Of a DNA stretch of 64,000 bases, positions 1 through 8,343 are shown piece by piece. The position numbers and the translations under genes were made by a program. The notes under the pieces were generated by a model that saw only the letters and a list, made by a program, of their open reading frames with translations, was not told the DNA's origin and searched no databases. The first letter of the stretch is position 1. The number at the start of each line of letters is the position of its first letter. Source of the DNA: Marinobacter xestospongiae (GTDB lineage: Bacteria > Pseudomonadota > Gammaproteobacteria > Pseudomonadales > Oleiphilaceae); contig NZ_JAKZAK010000014.1 in assembly GCF_023156385.1 (NCBI RefSeq), forward strand, positions 1 through 64,000, read 5' to 3'.

Positions 1-2
1 GC

Positions 3-614
3 TTTGCCTCAAATGTGGTGTTTGATGGTGAATACCTATATGTCTTTACCACCTATGACCCTACTATTCGCGTATACGACAAAAGCGGCGACACTCTGAT
101 TAATCAGTTATTGTCAGTGCCAGAACCATATCAATTTAACCCGTTAAATGTGCCGACCTTGCTTGATGAGACGTTTTATATCTCATTAAATTGTGCTTCT
201 AAACCGAAAGATGCCTTATTAGTGGTCAGCAAATCTGAGCTTCTAGGGCAGATGGAGCCGACTCTGGAATATGAAGAAAAACCTGCGATAGACGTACAAT
301 GCGTGAAAGAGCCGGATGACTCTGAACATTATGAGGTGACGGTGCGTGGCGATGATTTAGACCTCCTCTTTCGGCATGCAGGTGTTGCCGCTCTCGATAT
401 TGTGGGTGAATATGGAAAAGGCCCGGATGAAAACCCCAATCGCAATGAAGACTTTAATGGTCTGATTAAAATCAAACTGGCCGGCATTCCCGTAGATAGT
501 CGTAATGATAAAGATTTGGAGCGGTTGGCTTATCAAGTTGAGCGTGGAGCTAAAGATAGCTATTTCGGTGCTGGCATTCACGCCATTCGAGCTGAATGTG
601 AGTGGCTGGACTAA
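3..614 (+). CDS. hypothetical protein, C-terminal part (cut by window edge)
   Basis: The frame is open from the window edge to the TAA at 612-614, so this is the C-terminal ~203 codons of a longer gene; GTG codons at 15 and 18 need not be the start. The first visible residues (VVFDGEYLYVFTTYDPTIRV) read like a blade of a beta-propeller, and the rest is acidic and cysteine-poor without a motif I can name. Base composition is clearly lower in GC than everything after 1.5 kb, and the gene is followed within 20 bases by a second start codon and then by an inverted-repeat element. This suggests an acquired segment, and I cannot assign a function. Confidence 0.6.
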   Translation, partial: FASNVVFDGEYLYVFTTYDPTIRVYDKSGDTLINQLLSVPEPYQFNPLNVPTLLDETFYISLNCASKPKDALLVVSKSELLGQMEPTLEYEEKPAIDVQCVKEPDDSEHYEVTVRGDDLDLLFRHAGVAALDIVGEYGKGPDENPNRNEDFNGLIKIKLAGIPVDSRNDKDLERLAYQVERGAKDSYFGAGIHAIRAECEWLD

Positions 615-631
615 AAGGGAGCGATGTTTCA

Positions 632-661
632 ATGAGTGAGATTAATTTAGGGAGCTTCTGA
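632..661 (+). pseudogene. 5' stub of a gene interrupted by a miniature element
   Basis: An ATG at 632 sits about 11 bases after a GGGAG ribosome-binding-like site (616-620), 18 bases after the stop of the preceding gene. It opens MSEINLGSF and then hits TGA at 659. The inverted-repeat element starts at 650, exactly inside this frame, so the stub is best read as the start of the next gene of a low-GC operon, cut off when the element inserted or when sequence behind it was lost. The start codon and spacing are visible; the identity of the original gene is not. Confidence 0.4.
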
Positions 662-808
662 TTAACTCCGAGTCGCCTCTGCGCGATCTGAGGGCTGTGG
701 CTGCAAGGCGCGGTTCGCAGGTAATGGCACCGCTGCAGATGCAGCCCTTAAAGCGCGCCCTTCGGGGCCATCAGAGCGATCCACTCTCGGCGTTGATCAG
801 AGGCTCTC
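650..808. mobile_element. 159-bp MITE-like element with imperfect terminal inverted repeats and TA flanks
   Basis: The left end GGGAGCTTCTGATTAA (650-665) and the reverse complement of the right end (793-808, GAGAGCCTCTGATCAA) match at 13 of 16 positions, and the match continues inward through CCGAG. TA lies directly outside both ends (648-649 and 809-810), with TTAG and CTAG as the wider flanks. No ORF of transposase size is inside. A TA or YTAR target duplication fits IS5- or IS630-type movement in trans; the family is inferred. Solo copies of the same end sequence are at 20749 and 29550. Confidence 0.6.
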
Positions 809-917
809 TAGCCTCCTGAATTCAGACAATAACCCCGGTACTTTGAGATAACGAGGTAGAGAAAGGAGGGTCGCTGCCGGCCCCCTTATTCCCTTTAACG
901 ATCAAAGTGAAGCATTG

Positions 918-1088
918 ATGGGATACCGATAACTGACCCAGAAACAACGACACCAGATTTCTACCCTGCGTGTGGCAGACAAGAGCTAACCATAGATCGC
1001 CACGATTCTTCGCTGCCACAACAGCACCGTCTGCCGGGAGCTACAACGCGACCTCAGGGGGGGGGGCTACCAAGCCGTCTGGAGCTGA
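918..1088 (+). pseudogene. decayed IS30-family transposase, N-terminal helix-turn-helix remnant
   Basis: Translated from 918, the frame reads YR-stop-LTQKQRHQISTLRVADKS, then IATILRCHNSTVCRELQRD, then GGGYQA. This follows the N-terminal pattern of IS30 transposases (LTxEQRYQI, IAxxLxRHxSTVxRELRRN, GYxxxxA). In-frame stops lie at 930 (TAA), 987 (TAA), 993 (TAG) and 1086 (TGA). The DDE catalytic part is absent. A run of ten G (1057-1066) lies just after the HTH. It is a dead fragment, not an active IS; the rest of 809-1329 shows nothing else I can identify. Confidence 0.7.
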
Positions 1089-1329
1089 TCCTGGTAGCTG
1101 ATCACGACCATCGAATCCTGGTCGTAGTTGTAGTGCCTGAATCGGAGCATGGGAGCGGTCCTTGTCGGCCTGCGAGATTCTGATGCTATCAGAGCGAGAT
1201 GGTGGATTCCGGGACTTTTTCACAGCCCCCACGCCCACCGGCTCACGCACCGGTTTGGAGGTCGAGGGGGCGGAAAAGCGCTCGCCAGGCAGCCGACGGT
1301 TAAATCCATATGCGTACAGTAGCAGCCTT

Positions 1330-1473
1330 ATGGATGCCATTAGCTACACAGCAGCTAGAACCAATCGAGCAAAAACCATGGAGCAGGTCTGCGAAAACCA
1401 TTCGCCCGTGATCATCACTTGGAGCAAGGCGCAGTCCGTGGTCATGATTTCTCTTGAGGACTATGAGGCATTA
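1330..1473 (+). pseudogene. truncated YefM/Phd-family antitoxin
   Basis: From ATG 1330 the frame reads MDAISYTAARTNRAKTM, EQVCENHSPVIIT, then KAQSVVMISLEDYEAL. This is the N-terminal DNA-binding fold of YefM antitoxins (family pattern MDAISYTxAR..LAKTMDxVxxxxxPVIITRxxxxxVVMMSLEDYEAL). After residue 48 (about 1473) the similarity stops and the frame runs antisense through the end of the ATPase gene to a stop at 1543-1545. The toxin-neutralising C-terminus and any YoeB-like toxin gene are missing. Trp at position 31 replaces the usual Arg, another sign of decay. Confidence 0.75.
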
Positions 1474-4168
1474 CATCGGCATCAAACAACCGCAGCCGAA
1501 CCTGCTTCTCCAGTTCCAGAACCACCAAAAGCACGACCCCAATAGCCACTACCAGCAGCCCCTCCCGCAATCCGACCGGTCGGGTGTCGAATATCCGCTG
1601 GGCCCAGGGCCAATAGGTTATGGCGAACTGTCCTGCGGTGACGCCAAGCACCGCCATCCAGACAATGGGGGTTCCCCGGATCATTCGCCAGGTAAGCACG
1701 GTGTTCTGCATGTTGCGGATGAAGAACAGATAGAAGATTTCCATCACGACCAGTGTGTTCATCGCCAGCGTGCGGGCCAGTTCTACCGAATACTCCGCAC
1801 TGATGGCGTAGAAATAAATCCCGAAAACACCACTCAGGAACAGTGCTGATACAACCAGAATCTGCCAAACCAGCGCGCCGGAGAGTAACCGGTCGTTGCG
1901 GGGTCGGGGGTGCCTTAGCATGGTGTTGGCTTCCGTGGGTTCAAAAGCCAGTGCGACCCCCAGGGAAACGGCCGTAATCAGGTTGATCCAGAGAATCTGG
2001 ATCGGTGTCACTGGTAAAGCAACACCACTGAGCAGCGCAACAATAATCGCGCTGGCCTCCCCGCTGTTGGTCGGCAGCGTCCAGCCAATCACCTTGCAGA
2101 GGTTATCGCGGACCGTGCGCCCTTCCCGCACGGCCGCCACGATGGAAGCGAAGTTGTCATCCGCCAGCACGAGGTCGGAGACCTCCTTGGCCGCTTCCGT
2201 GCCCTTGCCGCCCATGGCGATGCCAACGTCCGCCCGCCGTAACGCCGGGGCGTCGTTCACCCCATCTCCGGTCATCGCGACAATCCGCCCCTGGGTCTGC
2301 AACGCCTTGACCAGGCGCAGCTTGTGCTCGGGGCTGGTGCGGGCGAAGACGTTGGTGTCCAGCGCCTTGACGGCAAGCTCCGCGTCTCCCAGCCGCTCCA
2401 GCTCGGCGCCGGTCAGTGGTGGAGCGCGCTCCGGCAAGCCGATCTGATGGCCAATGGCGGATGCCGTTGCGACATGGTCTCCGGTAATCATCTTCACTTC
2501 GATCCCGGCCCCAAGGCATTCCGCAATCGCCGCAATGGCCTCTTGCCGTGGCGGGTCGATCAGCCCCACCAGCCCGATGAACGCCATGCCCGAGGCCAGG
2601 TCGGCCGTATCAAGCACGACTTTGTGTTCGGGGACCGGCCGGCAGGCGAACGCCAGTACCCGCTGCCCCTGCCGGGCGATGCGGTCCGCCTGTTGCCGCC
2701 AGAACTCGCTGTCCAGCGGCACCGTGTCACCGGCGCCATCCAGCTGCCCGGAGCACAATTCCAGCAGCGCTTCCGGGGCCCCCTTGAGGTAAATCATGCC
2801 ATGCCCTTCATGGTCGTGATTGAGGGTGGCCATGAAGCGGTTGTCGGTATCGAACGGGATCACATCGGTGCGCCGCCAATGCCGTCTCAGGTCATCGGGG
2901 TAAAGCGCGGCTTTTCCGGCGAGCGTCAGCAGCGCGCCTTCCATGGGATCACCCTGCACCTGCCAGCCGGTCTCCCGCTTGCTAAGCTCGGCGTCATTAC
3001 ACAGCGCCCCACTCCGGATCAGCTCCCGGACAGCCGCAGGCATCTGTTCAACCGACACCACCTGGCCATCCTGCGTCAGCTCCCCGTCCGGCGCGTAGCC
3101 CTCTCCCTCAACGCCAAAATGCTGCTGACCGGCAATCACGGTGACCACACTCATTTCGTTCCGGGTCAGGGTGCCGGTCTTGTCCGTGCAGATCACCGAT
3201 ACGGAGCCGATGGTCTCAATCGCCGGCAGCCGTCTCACGATGGCGTGTCGTCGGGCCATCGCCTGAACGCCCACCGCCAGAGTAATGGTCAGGACCGCCG
3301 GCAACCCCTCCGGAATCGCGGCCACCGACAACCCCACCACCGCCATGAACAGCTCACGAAACGGCTGCTGCTGAACGAAAACGCCGTACACCAGGATCAG
3401 GCCGGCGACCACCACAATCAGCAGCGTCAGCCAGCGGGCCAGCGCCGACATCTGTTCCAGCAGCGGGGTTTGCAGGGTTTCCACCTGGGTCAGCATGCCG
3501 CTGATCCGGCCGACTTCGGTCGCCAACCCGGTGGCAACCACCACCCCCCGTCCCTGACCGCTGGTTACGGTGGTGCCGCTGAACGCCATACACCTGCGCT
3601 CGGCCAGCGACGACTCCCCCGCCACCGGGTCGACAGCCTTCTCTACCGCAATCGACTCCCCGGTGAGAATGGCTTCCTGAATCTGCAGGCTGTGAGCCGT
3701 AACCAGTCTCAGATCGGCCGGCACCCGATCACCCGCCTCCAGCAACACCAGGTCGCCCGGGACCAGCTGATCGCCGGCCACGGACTGGCGCCGGCCATCG
3801 CGGATCACCGATGCCTGCGGCGCCAGCATGTGACGGATCGCGGCGATCGCCCGGGCGGCCTTGCCCTCCTGGAGGTAACCGATGGCGGCGTTGAGCAGTA
3901 CGACCGCCAGGATCACCGAGGTATCCAGCCAATGCCCAAGGGCCAGGGTGATCGCGGCGGCGCCGAGAAGAACGTAGATAAGGATGTTGTGGAACTGGAG
4001 CAGGAATCGGGTAAGTGGGCGCTGGCGTTGTGGCTCCGGCAGGCAGTTCAAGCCATGTTGCTGCTGCCGGGCTCTGACCTCCTGGTCTGACAGGCCACCA
4101 GACGTGGTCTGCAATGCCTCAAGCACCTCAGCCACTCCCTGCTGATACCAGTTCCGCATTTTATCCAT
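1442..4168 (-). CDS. P-type cation-transporting ATPase (P2/SERCA-like)
   Basis: This inner-membrane pump of 908 residues couples ATP hydrolysis to cation transport. Visible in order: an N-terminal cation-ATPase domain, the actuator motif TGES (169-172), PEGLP in M4 (286-290), the phosphorylation site DKTGT with Asp329, KGAPE in the nucleotide domain (462-466), TGDGVND (633-639), then M5-M10. The start at 4168 (MDKMRNWY) has GGAG 9 bases upstream; longer starts exist. M5 keeps Asn701 and Glu704, but M6 reads NLITAVSLGVALAFEP, without the Asp of classical calcium or sodium pumps, so the ion is uncertain. The last ~10 residues and the stop are encoded antisense to the yefM remnant, so the native C-terminus appears to have been replaced. 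Confidence 0.9.
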   Translation of the reverse strand: MDKMRNWYQQGVAEVLEALQTTSGGLSDQEVRARQQQHGLNCLPEPQRQRPLTRFLLQFHNILIYVLLGAAAITLALGHWLDTSVILAVVLLNAAIGYLQEGKAARAIAAIRHMLAPQASVIRDGRRQSVAGDQLVPGDLVLLEAGDRVPADLRLVTAHSLQIQEAILTGESIAVEKAVDPVAGESSLAERRCMAFSGTTVTSGQGRGVVVATGLATEVGRISGMLTQVETLQTPLLEQMSALARWLTLLIVVVAGLILVYGVFVQQQPFRELFMAVVGLSVAAIPEGLPAVLTITLAVGVQAMARRHAIVRRLPAIETIGSVSVICTDKTGTLTRNEMSVVTVIAGQQHFGVEGEGYAPDGELTQDGQVVSVEQMPAAVRELIRSGALCNDAELSKRETGWQVQGDPMEGALLTLAGKAALYPDDLRRHWRRTDVIPFDTDNRFMATLNHDHEGHGMIYLKGAPEALLELCSGQLDGAGDTVPLDSEFWRQQADRIARQGQRVLAFACRPVPEHKVVLDTADLASGMAFIGLVGLIDPPRQEAIAAIAECLGAGIEVKMITGDHVATASAIGHQIGLPERAPPLTGAELERLGDAELAVKALDTNVFARTSPEHKLRLVKALQTQGRIVAMTGDGVNDAPALRRADVGIAMGGKGTEAAKEVSDLVLADDNFASIVAAVREGRTVRDNLCKVIGWTLPTNSGEASAIIVALLSGVALPVTPIQILWINLITAVSLGVALAFEPTEANTMLRHPRPRNDRLLSGALVWQILVVSALFLSGVFGIYFYAISAEYSVELARTLAMNTLVVMEIFYLFFIRNMQNTVLTWRMIRGTPIVWMAVLGVTAGQFAITYWPWAQRIFDTRPVGLREGLLVVAIGVVLLVVLELEKQVRLRLFDADVMPHSPQEKS

Positions 4169-4372
4169 GACCGGATCTCCAGGCTGTGAGACTCCACGGC
4201 TGGCGAACCCTCGCCCGGTCACGACTGACCCAGCTTGCTTGCCAGCACCAAATTGCATTGTGCAACAGTGGCTCAACATCGGTTTGATCCAGGCCAAGAC
4301 TCCGCACCATGACCTGCAGAGCTATATGCAGCACAACTCTGGAGAGAAGAGCCTGGCTGAAAGCCTGAGCAC

Positions 4373-5011
4373 TCAGGCCTGGGTCATCGCCACCTTGGCG
4401 CCAATGCCGACAAAGACGCAGCCGGTGAGGCCGTTCATGGTGCGCCGCAGCCAGCCGGGGGTGGCCAGGCGGTTTGATCTGGCGACCAAAGCCGCCACGG
4501 CGCACTGCCACACCATGGCCAGCAGAAAGTGGATGGCCGCCAGCATCAGCGATTGCAGGAAGACGTTGCCGGCCGGGTCAACAAACTGCGGCAGGAACGC
4601 CATGTAGAACAGCGCGGTTTTGGGGTTGAAGACGTTGGACAGCAGGCCCTCGCGGAAGTCCCGCCGGAATCGTGGCGGTACCGTGGCCGACGCGACAGGG
4701 GTGGAGTCCATAGCGGGCTTGCGCCAGGCCTGGCGCAGGCTGGAGACGCCCAGCCAGATCAGGTAGCAGGCGCCGGCCCATTTCAGCAGGGTAAAGGCCC
4801 AGGCGGTCTGTACCAGGATCACCGAGATGCCCACCGCCGACAGCGTGGCGTGCACAAACAGCCCGCTGCAGATCCCCAGACTGGTGACCGAGCCGGCCCG
4901 CAGCCCGGAACGGGCGGTGTTGCGCACCACCAGCAGGGTGTCTACCCCGGGGGTGATGGTCAGCAGGAAAATGGCCACCAGGTAGGCGCCAAGCAGTTCG
5001 ATGGACGGCAT
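4373..5011 (-). CDS. LysE/RhtB-family amino-acid exporter
   Basis: The 212-residue inner-membrane protein has about six hydrophobic segments. Its start, LLGAYLVAIFLLTITPGVDTL, carries the TPGPD-like signature (here TPGVD) of the LysE/RhtB family, followed by a GxxxGxxxG-rich second helix (RSGLRAGSVTSLGICSGLFV). Family members export amino acids or homoserine-lactone-like compounds; the substrate cannot be read from sequence. Full family length. It stands alone between the ATPase gene (204-base gap) and a conserved hypothetical, both on the same strand. Confidence 0.88.
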   Translation of the reverse strand: MPSIELLGAYLVAIFLLTITPGVDTLLVVRNTARSGLRAGSVTSLGICSGLFVHATLSAVGISVILVQTAWAFTLLKWAGACYLIWLGVSSLRQAWRKPAMDSTPVASATVPPRFRRDFREGLLSNVFNPKTALFYMAFLPQFVDPAGNVFLQSLMLAAIHFLLAMVWQCAVAALVARSNRLATPGWLRRTMNGLTGCVFVGIGAKVAMTQA

Positions 5012-5060
5012 AACTCACCACAAGCACAGGCGGCCCGGGCAACCGGCCACCTCAGCGTGA

Positions 5061-6098
5061 TCAGTCGTCCCGAGCCAGGAGTTTCTTGACCGCCGCCGAC
5101 TTGTAGAACGGCGACAGGCGGCGGCGCAACACCTCTTCAAGATACCCCTCCTCCCGGAGCACGTCCACAATCGGCAGGGCAAAGGCGTCCAGCTCCGCCA
5201 TCACCATGGCTTCATCCACCCCCACATCCTCCAGCAGCACCGTTAACGGCTGATCGCCGTAGCGTTCAAACAGCTTCTCCACCACCGCCCGGCAGCAGCC
5301 CTCGAAGTAGGCGGTCTGGCGGAAGCTGAGCCAGAATTCGTAGCCCAGCACCACAAACTCCTGGAGCTGGATGTCACCAAGGCCTTCCTGCAGCTCAGCA
5401 ATGGTGTGGTCTTCCAGGCTGACCCAGGCCGCCATTACGGTGTCCCGCAGTTCGTCGTCGGTCAGTGCCTTGTGCAGGAAGGCCTCACTGCGGCTGATCA
5501 GCCCCGGCAGGCTGTCTGACAGCCAGCCCTTGATGCGGCGTTCGAAGGTCTCGTCCAGGCCGGGCACGGCTTTGTTGGCCATCTTCTTGCCAAACTTCAT
5601 CACCGAGCCCACCCCCGGCACCGATTTGGTGATCAGGTTGTCTTCGTAGAGGTAGTTCACCAGCCCCTGGTACACCACGTTGGACACCAGCTCCTGATAG
5701 ACCGGGTGCGCCATGATGCTGCTGATCACCCGTTCCCGGTGGTGCTTGAGCTCAAGCGCCTCCTCCAGAAACGCGGTGGCCTGCTCCCGTGACAACACGT
5801 CCTTGAGCCGGGTCTGCGCCTGCACGTCGGCATTGAGGACCTCGGTCGCCATCTCTGCCGCCAGTTCCGGGATGCCGGCATCGAGTTCCATATCCATCAC
5901 CAGCCGCTGGATTACGCCCATCACCTGTTCGGCGGAGCAGACCCGGTTCAGGGTCAGCTGGCCGGCGTAGCCAAACAGCGCCCTGACCTCCCGTTCCAGG
6001 GATTTGCGCAGCTTGGCCCCTTTCAGGGCCGCCAGCTCGTGTTTGACGTGCTGCTCCAGCAGCTCGGTGGCGAGATCGAGGGTTTCGACTTGGGACAT
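5061..6098 (-). CDS. conserved hypothetical protein, mostly alpha-helical
   Basis: This 345-residue protein has no signal peptide and no clear membrane span. It is charged, Leu/Glu-rich and probably all-helical; a central stretch (about 155-185, ITKSVPGVGSVMKFGKKMAN) is the only Gly/Lys-rich part. I do not recognise a catalytic motif. It lies 99 bases downstream of the degV gene on the same strand, so co-transcription with degV is plausible. A role linked to fatty-acid or envelope metabolism would be guilt by association only. Confidence 0.75.
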   Translation of the reverse strand: MSQVETLDLATELLEQHVKHELAALKGAKLRKSLEREVRALFGYAGQLTLNRVCSAEQVMGVIQRLVMDMELDAGIPELAAEMATEVLNADVQAQTRLKDVLSREQATAFLEEALELKHHRERVISSIMAHPVYQELVSNVVYQGLVNYLYEDNLITKSVPGVGSVMKFGKKMANKAVPGLDETFERRIKGWLSDSLPGLISRSEAFLHKALTDDELRDTVMAAWVSLEDHTIAELQEGLGDIQLQEFVVLGYEFWLSFRQTAYFEGCCRAVVEKLFERYGDQPLTVLLEDVGVDEAMVMAELDAFALPIVDVLREEGYLEEVLRRRLSPFYKSAAVKKLLARDD

Positions 6099-6197
6099 GG
6101 GCAGCGTTCCTGCTTGATTGTTTTGCGCAGGCTAGCACGAAGCGGCCGGCAGGCCCTTTGCCCAATGGGACGGCCACCGCCTGCGCCGCGGCCAAGC

Positions 6198-7148
6198 CTA
6201 CTGGAAGTCGTTGAAGTGGTGACGCTCGGCGCCCAGGGCCAGACAGACGCTGCCGGGCCCCAGGTAGATACTGCTGGTAATGCCCATCTGCGACAGCAGC
6301 AGTTCCACGCCCTGGCGTTCACAGGCGTCGCGCAAGCGGTTGATGCCGGGCAGCTCTTCGATCTCGGGCCAGGACAGACCACAGGACAGGCTGACATAGG
6401 GCGTCAGCAGCCCCGCCTCAACCCGGCCAATGGCGTAGTTGATGACCTTCTCCACCGCCACCTCGAAATTGCGGGTCTTGGCCACCGGCTGGCCCTCGGC
6501 GCCCTGGCCGAAGATCACCGGGGTGATGTTCAGCGCCCGGCCGAGGAAGGCCACCAAGGCGGATACGCTCTTGTCACCCCGACGCCGGGCGCGCTCGCGG
6601 ATGTAATGCAGGTCCCGGGGGATCACACAGGTGTAGATGCGGTCGGTAAACGACTCCACCTCATGGCGCAGGGCGTTCTTCGACAGTCCCTTGTCCAGCA
6701 GGCTGAGGGTGTGGGCCGCCAGCAGGCCCTGGCCGGCGAAGATCTGTTTGCTGTCGATCACCCGCATGGAAAAGCTGCCCTCAACGCCGGCGGCATCCCG
6801 TACCTCGCGGTACTGGGCCATCACCGTGTTCATTGCGGCGGAAGCATTCTGATAGATCAGGCTACGGGAACGGGTAACGGTTTCGCAGATGGCGACGTCA
6901 AACTGGCTGACGATCCGCTCCATGAACAGGTCGTGGATCTGCTCGGCGGTAAAGGCCTGGGTTTCTGCGTGGTGGCCTTTCTGCAGCAGGCCACTCTGGT
7001 AGAACTCCTGGGTGCGCACCGGATCATGCTCATCGATGTAGGTCTGGTGGTCGATGGTGGCGGTGATTGGCAGCACAAACAGGTCGTGCTTGCGCCTGAA
7101 CTCATACGGCAAGTCGCAGGCTGAGTCTACGATCAGACCAACGCGCAT
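6198..7148 (-). CDS. DegV family fatty-acid-binding protein
   Basis: The 316-residue protein begins MRVGLIVDSACDLPYEF, the N-terminal DegV signature (DSxxDLP), and contains the typical middle part with TVTRSRSLIYQNA and a region around residues 125-145 close to the lipid pocket. DegV/FakB proteins bind a fatty-acyl chain; in Gram-positives they present it to the kinase FakA. No fakA is visible here, and proteobacterial members are poorly understood. The start at 7148 is preceded by GGAG. It probably forms a pair with the following hypothetical gene. Confidence 0.88.
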   Translation of the reverse strand: MRVGLIVDSACDLPYEFRRKHDLFVLPITATIDHQTYIDEHDPVRTQEFYQSGLLQKGHHAETQAFTAEQIHDLFMERIVSQFDVAICETVTRSRSLIYQNASAAMNTVMAQYREVRDAAGVEGSFSMRVIDSKQIFAGQGLLAAHTLSLLDKGLSKNALRHEVESFTDRIYTCVIPRDLHYIRERARRRGDKSVSALVAFLGRALNITPVIFGQGAEGQPVAKTRNFEVAVEKVINYAIGRVEAGLLTPYVSLSCGLSWPEIEELPGINRLRDACERQGVELLLSQMGITSSIYLGPGSVCLALGAERHHFNDFQ

Positions 7149-7288
7149 CGGGACCTCCGGGTCTCTCCAGCCGGTTGTCCGGCTGCTATTGTTATCATTG
7201 TTGTGAGGGATGCCATGTGTACCACAAACTGGTCACAAATTCAGCACCCCTGCCCGGCCCCCACCGCAACGGCGATCCGGATATCAGC

Positions 7289-8140
7289 CTACCCGGATTT
7301 CAGCGCGCTGAGGTTTTTGCGCAGCAGCTCGCGGTTGTCCTGCTGCCAGGGGTGGAAATCCCGCCGCAGGTAGCCGAGAAACTCCGGCAGACAGCGGCGC
7401 AACACGCCAGGCTTGCCCCAGAGAAAGTTCAGCCCGCCGAGCCAGGTTTTCAGGCTCCAGAGCTTGCCATCCCGCTTCAGCAAACTGCAGGTGTTGAGGA
7501 AGGTGTACTTGAAGAAGTTAAAGGTGACGAACAGGAACACCACCCGCCGCAGCCGCTCGTTACCGACACACTGGCGATACACATCAAAGGCCACCGACTT
7601 GTGCTCGGTTTCTTCAATGGCATGCCAGCGCCACAGCCGCTGCATCGCCGGGGTCGCCCCCTCCATCCACTCCGGGTGGCTTAGGATGGCGTTGGCCAGT
7701 ACGGCGGTGTAATGCTCAGCGCCGCAGGTACCCGCCAGCTGACGGCTGGCCGGCAAGCGGCCGACCCAGGCCATGTGGCGATGGAAGCGGGCGTCGATGG
7801 CGTCGATGTCATACCCCCGCGCCTTGAGGCCCTCGTTGTAGTCCCGGTGTTCGCGGCTGTGCAGCGCTTCCTGGCCGATAAAGCCACGGATTTCAGCCTT
7901 GAGCTTGGGGTCGTCGATGCGGTCACGGTACAGCCGCACCGCATTGATGAACTGCTGCTCGCCCTCGGGAAACTGCAGCGACAGGGCGTTGAAGAAGGCG
8001 GTACGAAACGGATCGTTGCTGTGCCACCAGGTCTTGAGGTCCGGGGACACATCGAACTTGAGGTTGCGTGGCGCCACGGTGACGCCGTCCGGCGTAGTGC
8101 TGATAGACGCAGTGTTGGTGGACGTAGTGCTGATGGACAT
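7289..8140 (-). CDS. predicted metal-dependent hydrolase (PF10118-like)
   Basis: This 283-residue soluble protein contains several Glu/His pairs on predicted helices (GQEALHSREH near 88-97, CGAEHYTAV near 140, AIEETEHKSV near 171-180). This ferritin-like di-metal pattern is typical of the family labelled predicted metal-dependent hydrolase (PF10118). The start at 8140 is fixed by a consensus GGAGG 6 bases upstream. The Ser/Thr-rich first 20 residues (MSISTTSTNTASISTT) are low-complexity. The reaction is unknown. It seems to be a single-gene unit with its own upstream region at 8141-8288. Confidence 0.8.
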   Translation of the reverse strand: MSISTTSTNTASISTTPDGVTVAPRNLKFDVSPDLKTWWHSNDPFRTAFFNALSLQFPEGEQQFINAVRLYRDRIDDPKLKAEIRGFIGQEALHSREHRDYNEGLKARGYDIDAIDARFHRHMAWVGRLPASRQLAGTCGAEHYTAVLANAILSHPEWMEGATPAMQRLWRWHAIEETEHKSVAFDVYRQCVGNERLRRVVFLFVTFNFFKYTFLNTCSLLKRDGKLWSLKTWLGGLNFLWGKPGVLRRCLPEFLGYLRRDFHPWQQDNRELLRKNLSALKSG

Positions 8141-8288
8141 GGCAGCCTCCTTATTACACTTATTGTTGTTGCGGAGCCTTTCCGGATAACAAAGCCTCTA
8201 CTGGCAACTTAAAACACCCCTCCCCGCTTGTACATTCCCTGATCAACAATCGTCCCAAAGTGACCAGCGCGCCCCAACCAACAGACAT

Positions 8289-8312
8289 AAAAAAGGGGAG
8301 CCTAAGCTCCCC
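8289..8312 (-). terminator. Rho-independent terminator of the permease gene
   Basis: A perfect 7-bp stem GGGGAGC/GCTCCCC (8295-8301 and 8306-8312) with a 4-base loop is followed, on the minus strand, by six U (A 8289-8294 on the plus strand). It lies 31 bases past the permease stop at 8344. Confidence 0.85.
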
Positions 8313-8343
8313 AAAGCACACACAATGGCTCAACGCAGGATAA

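Noticed and set aside
1041..1340. 99-codon minus-strand ORF in the insertion scar
   Set aside because: It overlaps both the IS30 remnant and the yefM start, has no ribosome-binding site or motif, and covers the G10 run.
2324..4090. 588-codon plus-strand ORF opposite the P-type ATPase
   Set aside because: Antisense shadow; no motif, skewed His/Arg/Gln composition, and the ATPase frame carries all the family motifs.
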